Assembly (NCBI GenBank): GCA_018679695.1
Contig: JAHHKH010000447.1
Coordinates: forward strand, 1-7,785
DNA: 7,785 nt
Reading direction: 5' to 3'
Source: Maribacter sp.
Lineage (GTDB): Bacteria > Bacteroidota > Bacteroidia > Flavobacteriales > Flavobacteriaceae
The translations under genes and the position numbers were made by a program. Positions 1 to 6,004 of this stretch are shown here, piece by piece. The notes beneath the pieces are model-generated. The model worked only from the letters and a program-made list of their open reading frames with translations, did not search any database and was not told the DNA's origin. Numbering within the stretch: the first letter of the stretch is position 1; each line of letters starts with the position of its first letter.

Positions 1-551
1 CAGCTACCACAGCTGAGATGAGTGGGATTGCAACTCCTGGTATCGGATCAATTCTATACAATACCGATGATGATGCCATATATCGCTATACCAGTACGGG
101 ATGGCAAAAAAATACAGATGACCAGTACGATGACGAAGTTCAATTACGTACAGCTATTGATGTCAATGAAGGAGGAGTAACAGGACCAACAGATGAAACA
201 ACGGTTAAGGAAGTGATTGATGCTATAGCTCCTATCACATCGAAGGCAGCTCGAGTTTTCTATCCACCTTCCATTGCGATTGATGCTTCGACGAATGGTA
301 CGGGTAGGACAGTTAATCTATATACAGAGTACACCGATCAATTTGCCTCGGTCAATACAGTGGCCAGTGCTGGAGCACCTGCCGCCGTACCTACCTATGC
401 GGCCAATGAATTGTATTATTATGTTACCTATTCCGATCCGGCTGTATTCGACAATATATCTATAAGTGCCACAGGATTAATGACCTATGACATTATAGGT
501 CAACCTTCAGATTACAACTCATTGATCAATGTGGTATTTGTAGTAAAATAA
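1..551 (+). CDS. C-terminal part of a large flavobacterial surface protein (5' truncated by window)
   Basis: The reading frame is open from the first bases (codons from position 3 read A-T-T-A-E before the first ATG at 18), so the ATG at 18 is probably internal and the gene starts upstream of the window. About 182 residues are visible, ending with TAA at 549-551. The start of this segment (TAEMSGIATPGIGSILYNTD...YRYTSTGW) is the 'quote-like' module often seen in flavobacterial surface proteins and tail-fibre-like proteins. It is followed by an acidic linker and a beta-rich, Tyr/Thr/Ala-rich C-terminus ending in VVFVVK. I see no type A or type B T9SS sorting domain and no membrane anchor here. 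The next gene, a T9SS substrate, starts 27 bp downstream on the same strand, so the two are probably co-transcribed. Function is unknown; a surface or adhesin-like role is inferred from composition and neighbours only. Confidence 0.75.
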   Translation, partial: ATTAEMSGIATPGIGSILYNTDDDAIYRYTSTGWQKNTDDQYDDEVQLRTAIDVNEGGVTGPTDETTVKEVIDAIAPITSKAARVFYPPSIAIDASTNGTGRTVNLYTEYTDQFASVNTVASAGAPAAVPTYAANELYYYVTYSDPAVFDNISISATGLMTYDIIGQPSDYNSLINVVFVVK

Positions 552-578
552 TGAAATAAAATAACAGCCCAAATCAAC

Positions 579-2591
579 TTGAAGTACCTTAACACATATA
601 AATTACTGGTCCTCAGCTTTGTTTTTACTTTGCTGGGGATTACTGCATCCAATGCCCAGTTTTTATTGCAGGCACCAAATAGCACCGATGAACATAATTA
701 TAGGTGGTATGAGGCTTCGGATACGACAACTGTTTTGGGGACGGACTTCTTTTACGAAGTCACAGCCCCGGGTATTTATTTCGCTACTTATGACGGTACG
801 CTCTGTGGATCCAATGCAACTGGCTATTTTATTGTAACCAATTGTAATGCCCCAGATAATGAGGTGACCATGGATATAACTGCAAATGTGCCAGTTGGAG
901 CAACTGTTATCTGGAGTCCGGCAGTGACAGGTGATCAAACACGGCCAACGGTAATATCAACCTTGAGCGTTGTTCGTTATACGGCAACGGTAACCAAGGC
1001 AGGCAACGATTTCAGTTTACCAAATTTCACCGTCGTATGTTTGGACCAATCAGCAACTTTGGTTGATGATTTGGTTACTACTGATGAGGATATTCCTGTG
1101 GTAGTCGATATTTATGCCAATGATTCTGATTTGCCAATGACAGGTACTTTAACAACGACGAATCCATCAAATGGCACAGTGACCATCAATGATAATGGAA
1201 CCCCAAATAATCCAATGGATGATATTGTTACCTATACCCCAAATCCAGATTATAATGGTCCAGATTCCTTTGATTACACGGTTTGTAATTCATCAGGGGA
1301 CTGTAGTACCGCAACGGTAACTGTTGATGTATTGCCAATTGTTGATGCCAACCCCGATTCTATTGCCACTATTGAAAATGTGGGCGTATTTATTGATATT
1401 CTAGCCAATGACAATGATATTCCTACTGTTGGAACTATGACCAATACAAATCCATCGGATGGAACAGTAATTTTTGATGACAATGGGACACCTAATGATC
1501 CGTCGGATGATAGCGTTAACTATACACCGAATACAGGATTCATCGGAACAGATTCATTTACTTATACTATTTGCGATGATATTGGGAATTGTAGTTCAGC
1601 AATAGTAACTGTAATCGTTAACCCAATGGGAACTGATTTGGATACCGATAATGATGGTATAATAGATAGCTTCGAGGATCTTGATTTGGATGGTGACGGT
1701 GACCCAACCACAAATCCAACAGATACCGATGGGGATGGCTATGCGGATTATCTTGATATCGACAGTGATAATGATGGCATTCCTGATAACGTTGAGGCTC
1801 AAACTACAGCGGACTATGTAGCTCCTAGTGGGCAGGATACCAACGGTAATGGATTGGATGATATATACGAGAGTAACACAACCCTCGGATTATTCCCAAT
1901 AGATACCGATAATGATAATCTACCGGATTACTTGGATGATGACAGTGATAATGACAATGTACCAGATCGCATTGAGGGTCATGATCAAGATCATGATGGA
2001 ATTGCCGATGTGACCTTCATTGGTTCTGACAAAGATGATGACGGACTTGATGATGGTTACGAAGGGTATACCGCTATCGATGCCGATGTGAATGATGAAA
2101 TTGATGATCCATTTGATAATTTACCCAACATGGATGGTGATGATGAATCGGATTATAGGGATACCAATGATGACAATGATGCCTTGATGACCATTGATGA
2201 AGACCTTAATGGCGATGGGGATTATTCGAATGATGATACCGACGGTGATGGTACACCGGATTATCTACAGCCTAATATTCCCGATGAAGAAGTAGAGGTA
2301 TTTAATGTAATTACCCCTAATGGTGATGGCGTTCACGATGTCTTGGCTATCACTGGGTTGGATAATTACCCGGATAATACAATTAGAATTTATAATAGAT
2401 GGGGTGTATTAGTATATACAACGAAGGCTTATAACACCTCTGGTAACGTATTCGACGGTACTTCCGAAGGAAGGGTTACGGTTCAAAAGGACAATAAACT
2501 TCCTGTTGGCACCTATTTCTACATATTGGATTATGTTGATGTTACAGGAAAGACAATTACAATGACAGGATATATTTATATAAATAGATGA
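579..2591 (+). CDS. Secreted multidomain protein with Ig/cadherin-like repeats, TSP3 calcium-binding stalk and T9SS type B sorting domain
   Basis: This 670-residue protein starts at TTG (579). The frame is closed by TGA at 552-554 and has no ATG between that stop and the TTG; the next in-frame Met is about 97 codons inside. Residues 1-26 form a good signal peptide with cleavage at SNA|QF. Residues 27-160 are beta-rich and unassigned. Two Ig/cadherin-like repeats (about 162-254 and 255-349) share ANDxD, DNGTPN.P.DD, YTPN and DSF.YT motifs, each with a C-x5-6-C pair. Residues 350-563 are an acidic thrombospondin-type-3 stalk (DTDNDGIIDSFED, DTDGDGYADYLD, DSDNDGIPDNVE), expected to bind calcium. 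Residues about 573-670 match the gliding-motility-associated (CHU_C, type B) sorting domain: ITPNGDGVHDVL, IRIYNRWGVLVY, GTYFYIL and a final GYIYINR. By family knowledge such proteins cross the outer membrane through T9SS. The overlapping PorP/SprF gene downstream is probably its partner. The ligand or role (adhesion, motility, matrix) cannot be read. Confidence 0.9.
   Translation: MKYLNTYKLLVLSFVFTLLGITASNAQFLLQAPNSTDEHNYRWYEASDTTTVLGTDFFYEVTAPGIYFATYDGTLCGSNATGYFIVTNCNAPDNEVTMDITANVPVGATVIWSPAVTGDQTRPTVISTLSVVRYTATVTKAGNDFSLPNFTVVCLDQSATLVDDLVTTDEDIPVVVDIYANDSDLPMTGTLTTTNPSNGTVTINDNGTPNNPMDDIVTYTPNPDYNGPDSFDYTVCNSSGDCSTATVTVDVLPIVDANPDSIATIENVGVFIDILANDNDIPTVGTMTNTNPSDGTVIFDDNGTPNDPSDDSVNYTPNTGFIGTDSFTYTICDDIGNCSSAIVTVIVNPMGTDLDTDNDGIIDSFEDLDLDGDGDPTTNPTDTDGDGYADYLDIDSDNDGIPDNVEAQTTADYVAPSGQDTNGNGLDDIYESNTTLGLFPIDTDNDNLPDYLDDDSDNDNVPDRIEGHDQDHDGIADVTFIGSDKDDDGLDDGYEGYTAIDADVNDEIDDPFDNLPNMDGDDESDYRDTNDDNDALMTIDEDLNGDGDYSNDDTDGDGTPDYLQPNIPDEEVEVFNVITPNGDGVHDVLAITGLDNYPDNTIRIYNRWGVLVYTTKAYNTSGNVFDGTSEGRVTVQKDNKLPVGTYFYILDYVDVTGKTITMTGYIYINR
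1062..1625 (+). repeat. Two tandem Ig/cadherin-like repeat units inside the secreted protein
   Basis: Two units of about 280 bp (1062-1340 and 1341-1625) encode residues 162-254 and 255-349. They align along their whole length: VDD/VDA start, I.ANDxDxP, TNPS.GTV, DNGTPN.P.DD, YTPN, DSF.YT.C and TVxV. The DNA has diverged more than the protein, which suggests an old duplication kept under selection. The paired cysteines near each unit's end could form a disulfide. Confidence 0.85.
1626..2267 (+). repeat. Thrombospondin type 3 (calcium-binding) repeat tract
   Basis: This Asp/Asn/Gly-rich coding tract (residues 350-563) is made of short DxDxDGxxD-type motifs separated by variable spacers. The DNA shows the pattern as recurring GATACCGATAATGATG-like and GACAGTGATAATGA-like words. 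Repeats are imperfect in length and sequence, so this is a protein-level repeat rather than a simple tandem repeat. Confidence 0.85.
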
Positions 2592-3550
2592 TGAACATGG
2601 CGATAAATAGGAAATATATAAATTTCATAGGTCGGATATTAAGTTGTATTGGAATGGTTATTCTTTTTTTCAGCAACCACCTAAATGCACAACAAGATGC
2701 CCAATATACCCAATATATGTATAACACGGTAAGTGTAAATCCGGGTTATACCGGTTCCAGGGGGCATTTGAGTATAGCTGCATTGCACAGATCACAATGG
2801 GTAGGATTGGATGGTGCTCCTAAAACCCAAACATTGAACGTACATTCACCTGTTGGCTATAACGGGGTTGGCTTGGGCCTTTCCATTGTAAATGATGAAA
2901 TTGGTCCAACTTCCGAGACTTATTTTGATATCGATTTTTCATATACCATTAAAACTTCAGATGAAGGTAAACTGAGTTTTGGTTTAAAGGCCAGTGCCCA
3001 TTTATTGGATATTCGTTTTTCAGAACTCAACCAATTTGCCCCTGATGTGACATTGGAGCAGGACATAGACAATAAATTTTCACCAAACTTAGGTGCAGGT
3101 GTCTATTACCACACCGATAAATTCTATGCAGGCCTTTCAGTCCCAAGGTTTTTGCAGACCTCGCATTTCGATGAATCCTCCTTGTCTACCGCTAGGGAAC
3201 AAATGAACCTTTATTTGATTACCGGCTATGTATTTGATTTGAATAAAAACGTCAAATTCAAGCCTACCATCCTCTCAAAGATTGTGCAAGGTGCCCCTTT
3301 ACAGGCAGATTTATCGGCGAATTTCATGTTGAACGATAAATTTATACTGGGGGCCGCCTACAGATGGGATGCTGCATTAAGTGGTATGGTTGGTTTTCAA
3401 GTCAACGAATCCCTCTTAATAGGGATGGCCTATGATAGGGAAATTACCGAATTGGGTAATGCTGCATTCAACGATGGTTCTTTTGAAATCATTTTCAGAT
3501 ATGATTTTATAAAGACCAAAGGCTATCTTAAATCGCCTAGATTCTTTTAA
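2588..3550 (+). CDS. PorP/SprF family type IX secretion system outer-membrane protein
   Basis: The protein has 320 residues, the usual size for the PorP/SprF family. It has an N-terminal signal peptide (hydrophobic core about 15-29, cleavage at LNA|QQ after residue 34), then the family hallmark QQDAQYTQYMYN...VNPGYTGSRG. Alternating beta strands follow (GVGLGLSIVND, LSFGLKASAHLLDI, LGAGVYYHTDKFYAGLSVP, FILGAAYRWD), ending in an aromatic strand and RYDFIKTKGYLKSPRFF. Family knowledge places it in the outer membrane, where PorP/SprF paralogues assist secretion or surface attachment of type B T9SS substrates; SprF does this for the adhesin SprB. The ATG at 2588 overlaps the previous TGA (2589-2591) in an ATGA junction, so translation is probably coupled. 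In-frame ATGs at 2591 and 2597 are possible alternative starts and would leave the signal peptide intact. It is not necessarily the core PorP; a dedicated paralogue is more likely. Confidence 0.93.
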   Translation: MMNMAINRKYINFIGRILSCIGMVILFFSNHLNAQQDAQYTQYMYNTVSVNPGYTGSRGHLSIAALHRSQWVGLDGAPKTQTLNVHSPVGYNGVGLGLSIVNDEIGPTSETYFDIDFSYTIKTSDEGKLSFGLKASAHLLDIRFSELNQFAPDVTLEQDIDNKFSPNLGAGVYYHTDKFYAGLSVPRFLQTSHFDESSLSTAREQMNLYLITGYVFDLNKNVKFKPTILSKIVQGAPLQADLSANFMLNDKFILGAAYRWDAALSGMVGFQVNESLLIGMAYDREITELGNAAFNDGSFEIIFRYDFIKTKGYLKSPRFF

Positions 3551-3551
3551 G

Positions 3552-3577
3552 AGTTTACTTGTTTAGTAAGCTTTTCT
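3552..3577 (+). terminator. Likely intrinsic terminator after the PorP/SprF gene
   Basis: An 8-bp stem AGTTTACT/AGTAAGCT (one G-T pair) with a 5-nt loop (TGTTT) lies one base past the stop codon and runs into TTTTCTGTT. The stem is AT-rich, so strength is uncertain, but its position at the end of the surface module fits a transcript end. Confidence 0.5.
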
Positions 3578-3632
3578 GTTCGTCTTCACTAATTTTTATA
3601 AAAGGCTTAACTTAAATGTTAAACAAAGGTCT

Positions 3633-3640
3633 TACTTTTA
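3633..3640 (+). promoter_or_regulatory. Possible degenerate -7 promoter element before idi
   Basis: TACTTTTA matches the Bacteroidota -7 consensus TAnnTTTG at all but the last base and ends 4 bp before the idi ATG. No convincing -33 TTTG lies at the right distance; instead the inverted pair TTAAC (3607-3611) / GTTAA (3618-3622) occupies that area. If real, the transcript would be almost leaderless. The call is weak. Confidence 0.25.
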
Positions 3641-3644
3641 CCAC

Positions 3645-4181
3645 ATGAAGGAAGAAGTGGTGATTCTTGTAAATACCCAAGACCAACAAATTGGTACCAT
3701 GCCCAAAATGGAAGCCCACGAGAAGGCCGAATTGCACAGGGCATTTTCTGTTTTTATCATGAACGATAGGGGTGAGACCTTGCTTCAACAAAGAGCAGCA
3801 CATAAGTACCATTCCCCTTTGTTATGGACCAATACCTGCTGTAGTCATCAACGGGTAGGTGAAACCAATATCGAGGCTGGCAAAAGAAGATTAATGGAGG
3901 AAATGGGTTTTGTAACTGAGATTAAAGAGCTGTTTTCATTTATTTACAAAGCCCCTTTTGATAATGGATTGACCGAACACGAATTGGATCATGTGATGAT
4001 AGGTTCGTACAATGCCGATCCACAAATAAATCCTGAAGAGGTTGCCGATTTTAAGTGGATGAAACCTGGGGATGTGAAGGCAGATATTGAATCAAACCCC
4101 AATAAATACACAGTTTGGTTTAAGATTATTTTTGAAAGATTCTATGATCATTTAATTTCAAATCTGGATTATGAAAGTTAA
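3645..4181 (+). CDS. idi: Isopentenyl-diphosphate delta-isomerase, type I (Nudix fold)
   Basis: This 178-residue enzyme interconverts isopentenyl and dimethylallyl diphosphate in the cytoplasm, supplying isoprenoid chains (quinones, carotenoids, undecaprenyl carriers). Its size is typical for type I Idi. Visible landmarks are AHEKAELHRAFSVF (metal-ligand His25 and His31), WTNTCCSH with catalytic Cys66 and His68, the Nudix-like RRLMEEMGF (Glu86), and EHELDHV with Glu111 and Glu113, corresponding to the metal and proton-transfer acidic pair of the E. coli enzyme; Trp138 lies near the C-terminal half. All expected catalytic residues are present. The first ATG (3645) is chosen because EEVVILVNTQDQQIG matches the family's N-terminus. 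The gene starts a short operon: its last 11 bp overlap the PTPS gene. The isoprenoid pathway used by this organism (mevalonate or MEP) cannot be told from the window. Confidence 0.96.
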   Translation: MKEEVVILVNTQDQQIGTMPKMEAHEKAELHRAFSVFIMNDRGETLLQQRAAHKYHSPLLWTNTCCSHQRVGETNIEAGKRRLMEEMGFVTEIKELFSFIYKAPFDNGLTEHELDHVMIGSYNADPQINPEEVADFKWMKPGDVKADIESNPNKYTVWFKIIFERFYDHLISNLDYES

Positions 4182-4578
4182 GGTAAGTAGAAAGGCGCAT
4201 TTTAATGCAGCACATAGATTATATCGTCCAGATTGGGATGATTCGAAGAACGCTGCGGTTTTTGGTAAATGCAATAATCCAAATTTTCATGGACATAATT
4301 ACGAGTTAGTGGTAAGTGTTTTTGGGGAAATCGATGATGAAACGGGGTTTGTGATGGATATGAAGGTGCTGAAGGACCTCATTAAGGATAAAATCGAGGA
4401 TGCGCTCGACCATAAGAACCTGAATCTTGAGGTTCCAGAGTTTAAAAATCTAAATCCAACTGCAGAAAACATTGCTGTTGTAATTTGGAATAAATTAAGA
4501 CCACATATCGAAGTTTCGAAAGAATTGGAAGTTGTACTTTACGAAACCCCTAGGAATTTTGTGACCTACTCCGGATAA
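4171..4578 (+). CDS. queD: 6-pyruvoyl-tetrahydropterin / 6-carboxytetrahydropterin synthase family protein (PTPS/QueD)
   Basis: This 135-residue protein covers the whole PTPS (T-fold) family. The family acts on dihydroneopterin triphosphate, giving either 6-carboxytetrahydropterin (QueD, for queuosine/7-deazaguanine) or 6-pyruvoyl-tetrahydropterin (for tetrahydrobiopterin-type cofactors). Zinc ligands are visible as His15 (FNAAHRL), His40 and His42 (FHGHNY). Catalytic residues are Cys34 (FGKCNNPN) and the Asp80-His81 pair (LDHKNLN); Glu125 (YETPRN) fits the pterin-anchoring Glu. The Cys-to-HGH spacing is CX5HGH, as in animal PTPS, whereas classical QueD has CX3HGH, so the queD symbol follows family naming and the actual product is open. 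The ATG at 4171 lies inside the last codons of idi (11-bp overlap), implying coupled translation, and no other start would keep the first beta strand. No other queuosine or biopterin gene is in the window. Confidence 0.9.
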   Translation: MKVKVSRKAHFNAAHRLYRPDWDDSKNAAVFGKCNNPNFHGHNYELVVSVFGEIDDETGFVMDMKVLKDLIKDKIEDALDHKNLNLEVPEFKNLNPTAENIAVVIWNKLRPHIEVSKELEVVLYETPRNFVTYSG

Positions 4579-4651
4579 GGCGATTAATGAAGTTAACTTT
4601 CCTGACTGGTAATATAAGACCTGTATCCCCAATTAAAAGAATCAAAGTCCA

Positions 4652-5620
4652 ATGAGTTTGTATCCATTGAAATTTCGACCCATTTTAAAAGAACGCCTTT
4701 GGGGTGGAAGCAAGTTAAAAGATGTATTATACAAGCCTAGCAAGAACAATACCACTGGCGAAAGCTGGGAACTTTCTGCGGTCAATGGGGATGTCTCGAT
4801 AATTGCCAATGGGACTTTAAAGGGAATTTCGCTCCAAGAACTTATCGACAGGCACCCTGAAGAGTTGTTGGGCAGGAATGTTGTTCAAAGATTTGGTAGA
4901 AATTTTCCGATTCTTATTAAGTTTATCGATGCCAAGCAAGATTTGTCTATCCAATTGCACCCTGATGATGAATTGGCGAAAAAAAGACACGATTCATTTG
5001 GCAAAACAGAAATGTGGTATGTCATGGATGCTGATGAAGGGGCCAATCTTATTGTTGGTTTCAACAGAAATGTGACCAAAGAAGAATATTCCAAAAGCCT
5101 GGAGGATAATACTTTATTGGAATTGTTGAACTATGTACCAGTAAAAGAAGGGGATACTTTTTTTATCAATACTGGGAAGATACACGCCATAGGTGCAGGC
5201 GTACTTTTAGCTGAAATTCAACAAACTTCCGACGTTACTTATCGCGTATTTGATTTTAACCGAAGGGATAAAAATGGTAATCTGCGAGAACTACATACCG
5301 AGATGGCATTGGATGCCATGGATTATGACAAAAAGGATGATTTTAAGGTTGCTTATGGGCAGAAGTCGAATGCAATAAATGCTATGGTAGATTGTCCTTA
5401 CTTTAAAACGAATTTTATACACCTTACAAAAAACCTGACTTTTGAAGTTCAAAAAAGGGATTCGTTCACCATTTATATGTGTGTAGGTGGTTCGGCTGAA
5501 ATAAGTAACGAATTTGGGTCGGCCGCGATTCAAAGAGGGGAAACCCTATTGATACCTGCAGTTTCAAAAAGGATAAGGATTAATACTACCGAAGCTAAAC
5601 TATTGGAAGTAACCGTTTAA
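4652..5620 (+). CDS. manA: Mannose-6-phosphate isomerase, class I
   Basis: This 322-residue cytoplasmic zinc enzyme interconverts fructose 6-phosphate and mannose 6-phosphate, linking glycolysis to GDP-mannose and surface polysaccharide synthesis, or mannose use. The length fits the short Bacillus-type class I form rather than the roughly 390-residue enterobacterial form. Zinc ligands appear in order: Gln101 and His103 in IQLHPDDELAKK, Glu120 in GKTEMWYV, and His178 in FINTGKIHAIGAG. Catalytic-region Arg198 lies in TYRVFDFNR. N-terminal LKFRPILKERLWGG and GESWELSA are also typical of the family. It starts 73 bp after the PTPS gene on the same strand, so it may share the idi transcript, although no terminator or clear promoter lies between. 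A 22-codon ORF (4587-4655) overlaps its ATG. Downstream is the promoter of the small helical protein gene. Confidence 0.95.
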   Translation: MSLYPLKFRPILKERLWGGSKLKDVLYKPSKNNTTGESWELSAVNGDVSIIANGTLKGISLQELIDRHPEELLGRNVVQRFGRNFPILIKFIDAKQDLSIQLHPDDELAKKRHDSFGKTEMWYVMDADEGANLIVGFNRNVTKEEYSKSLEDNTLLELLNYVPVKEGDTFFINTGKIHAIGAGVLLAEIQQTSDVTYRVFDFNRRDKNGNLRELHTEMALDAMDYDKKDDFKVAYGQKSNAINAMVDCPYFKTNFIHLTKNLTFEVQKRDSFTIYMCVGGSAEISNEFGSAAIQRGETLLIPAVSKRIRINTTEAKLLEVTV

Positions 5621-5635
5621 AATTTATCGTCTTCC

Positions 5636-5668
5636 TTGAATGAGGGGAGACTAAAAATAGTATTTTTG
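5636..5668 (+). promoter_or_regulatory. Bacteroidota-type promoter for the 89-residue protein gene
   Basis: TATTTTTG (5661-5668) matches the -7 consensus TAnnTTTG exactly. A TTG at 5636-5638 could be the -33 core, with a 22-bp spacer, slightly long against the usual 19-21. Transcription would start near 5674, giving a leader of about 10-12 nt before the ATG at 5686. The -7 element forms the right half of a perfect palindrome (5653-5667). Confidence 0.6.
5653..5667. repeat. 15-bp palindrome covering the -7 element
   Basis: AAAAATA-G-TATTTTT is a perfect inverted repeat of 7-bp arms around one central base. Its right arm is the -7 element of the downstream promoter. It may be an operator or just AT-rich chance. 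Confidence 0.5.
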
Positions 5669-5685
5669 CACAAAATATTTCGACA

Positions 5686-5955
5686 ATGGCAAGTATAAGG
5701 GATTTAAAGAAAGATATAAATTTTGTATTAGGTGATATTATTGAAGCAGTATACATTGTAGAGGCTGCCAATAACAAGGAGGATTCAAAAGAAGGTGCTA
5801 AAATAATTGACTCGGCTATTGAAACTTTCGATGATTTAATCGCGAAGGTAAACGATAAAAAAGTTGATAAGAGACAAGCACATTTAAAAAAAGTTCGTCA
5901 AGAATTGGAAAAAAAGGCCACTTCTTTAGTAGAACAATTGAATAAGTTGGGATAA
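5686..5955 (+). CDS. Small helical protein of unknown function, resembling conserved flavobacterial hypothetical proteins
   Basis: This 89-residue acidic-basic protein has no signal peptide, membrane segment, cysteine or known catalytic motif. It reads as three or four amphipathic helices: about 4-29 (IRDLKKDINFVLGDIIEAVYIVEAAN), 35-55 (KEGAKIIDSAIETFDDLIAKV) and a charged, coiled-coil-like 60-88 (KVDKRQAHLKKVRQELEKK..SLVEQLNKL). I recall similar short hypothetical proteins in other Flavobacteriaceae but cannot name a family. The ATG at 5686 is the only sensible start and lies about 18 bp after a consensus -7 element. A strong terminator sits 26 bp beyond the stop, so the gene probably forms its own short transcript, possibly also reached by read-through from manA. 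A cytoplasmic helical-bundle, protein- or nucleic-acid-binding role is possible but not shown. Confidence 0.82.
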   Translation: MASIRDLKKDINFVLGDIIEAVYIVEAANNKEDSKEGAKIIDSAIETFDDLIAKVNDKKVDKRQAHLKKVRQELEKKATSLVEQLNKLG

Positions 5956-5981
5956 GCTTAAAGAAATAGAATTAAAATATC

Positions 5982-6004
5982 ATCCCGCCTTGGCGGGATT
6001 TTTT
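5982..6004. terminator. Strong intrinsic terminator between convergent genes
   Basis: A perfect GC-rich inverted repeat ATCCCGCC-TT-GGCGGGAT (5982-5999; folding probably as 7 bp with a CTTG tetraloop) is followed on the plus strand by TTTTTT (5999-6004), a textbook terminator for the 89-residue protein gene. On the minus strand the same hairpin follows the lipoprotein stop by 3 bp and runs into GATATTTT, so it can act in both directions, more weakly there. The plus-strand T-tract overlaps the lipoprotein's stop codon (6003-6005). Confidence 0.9.

Noticed and set aside
18..551. ATG at 18 as a true start of a 177-residue gene
   Set aside because: The frame is open upstream to the window edge and the residues before it (TTAE) belong to the same repeated surface-protein motif, so it is an internal Met.
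551..560. ATG overlapping the first gene's stop codon
   Set aside because: It opens only ATG-AAA-TAA, so no peptide is encoded.
663..938. Minus-strand frames inside the secreted protein gene (also 1274-1483 and 1596-1802)
   Set aside because: They are antisense to well-supported domains; their composition reflects the complement of Asp/Thr/Asn-rich codons and they show no protein family features.
1640..2267. Repeated DNA words suggesting a CRISPR or tandem repeat array
   Set aside because: The repeats keep the reading frame, vary in length and sequence, and encode TSP3 motifs; there are no uniform repeats with unique spacers.
5291..5533. Minus-strand 80-codon frame opposite manA
   Set aside because: It is a shadow of manA, whose catalytic motifs and full family length are clear; no promoter or family match supports it.
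5629..5651. Hairpin GTCTTCCT/GGGGAGAC after manA as an intrinsic terminator
   Set aside because: It has two G-T pairs, a 7-nt loop and is followed by TAAAAATAG rather than a T-tract; it also overlaps the likely -33 region of the next promoter.
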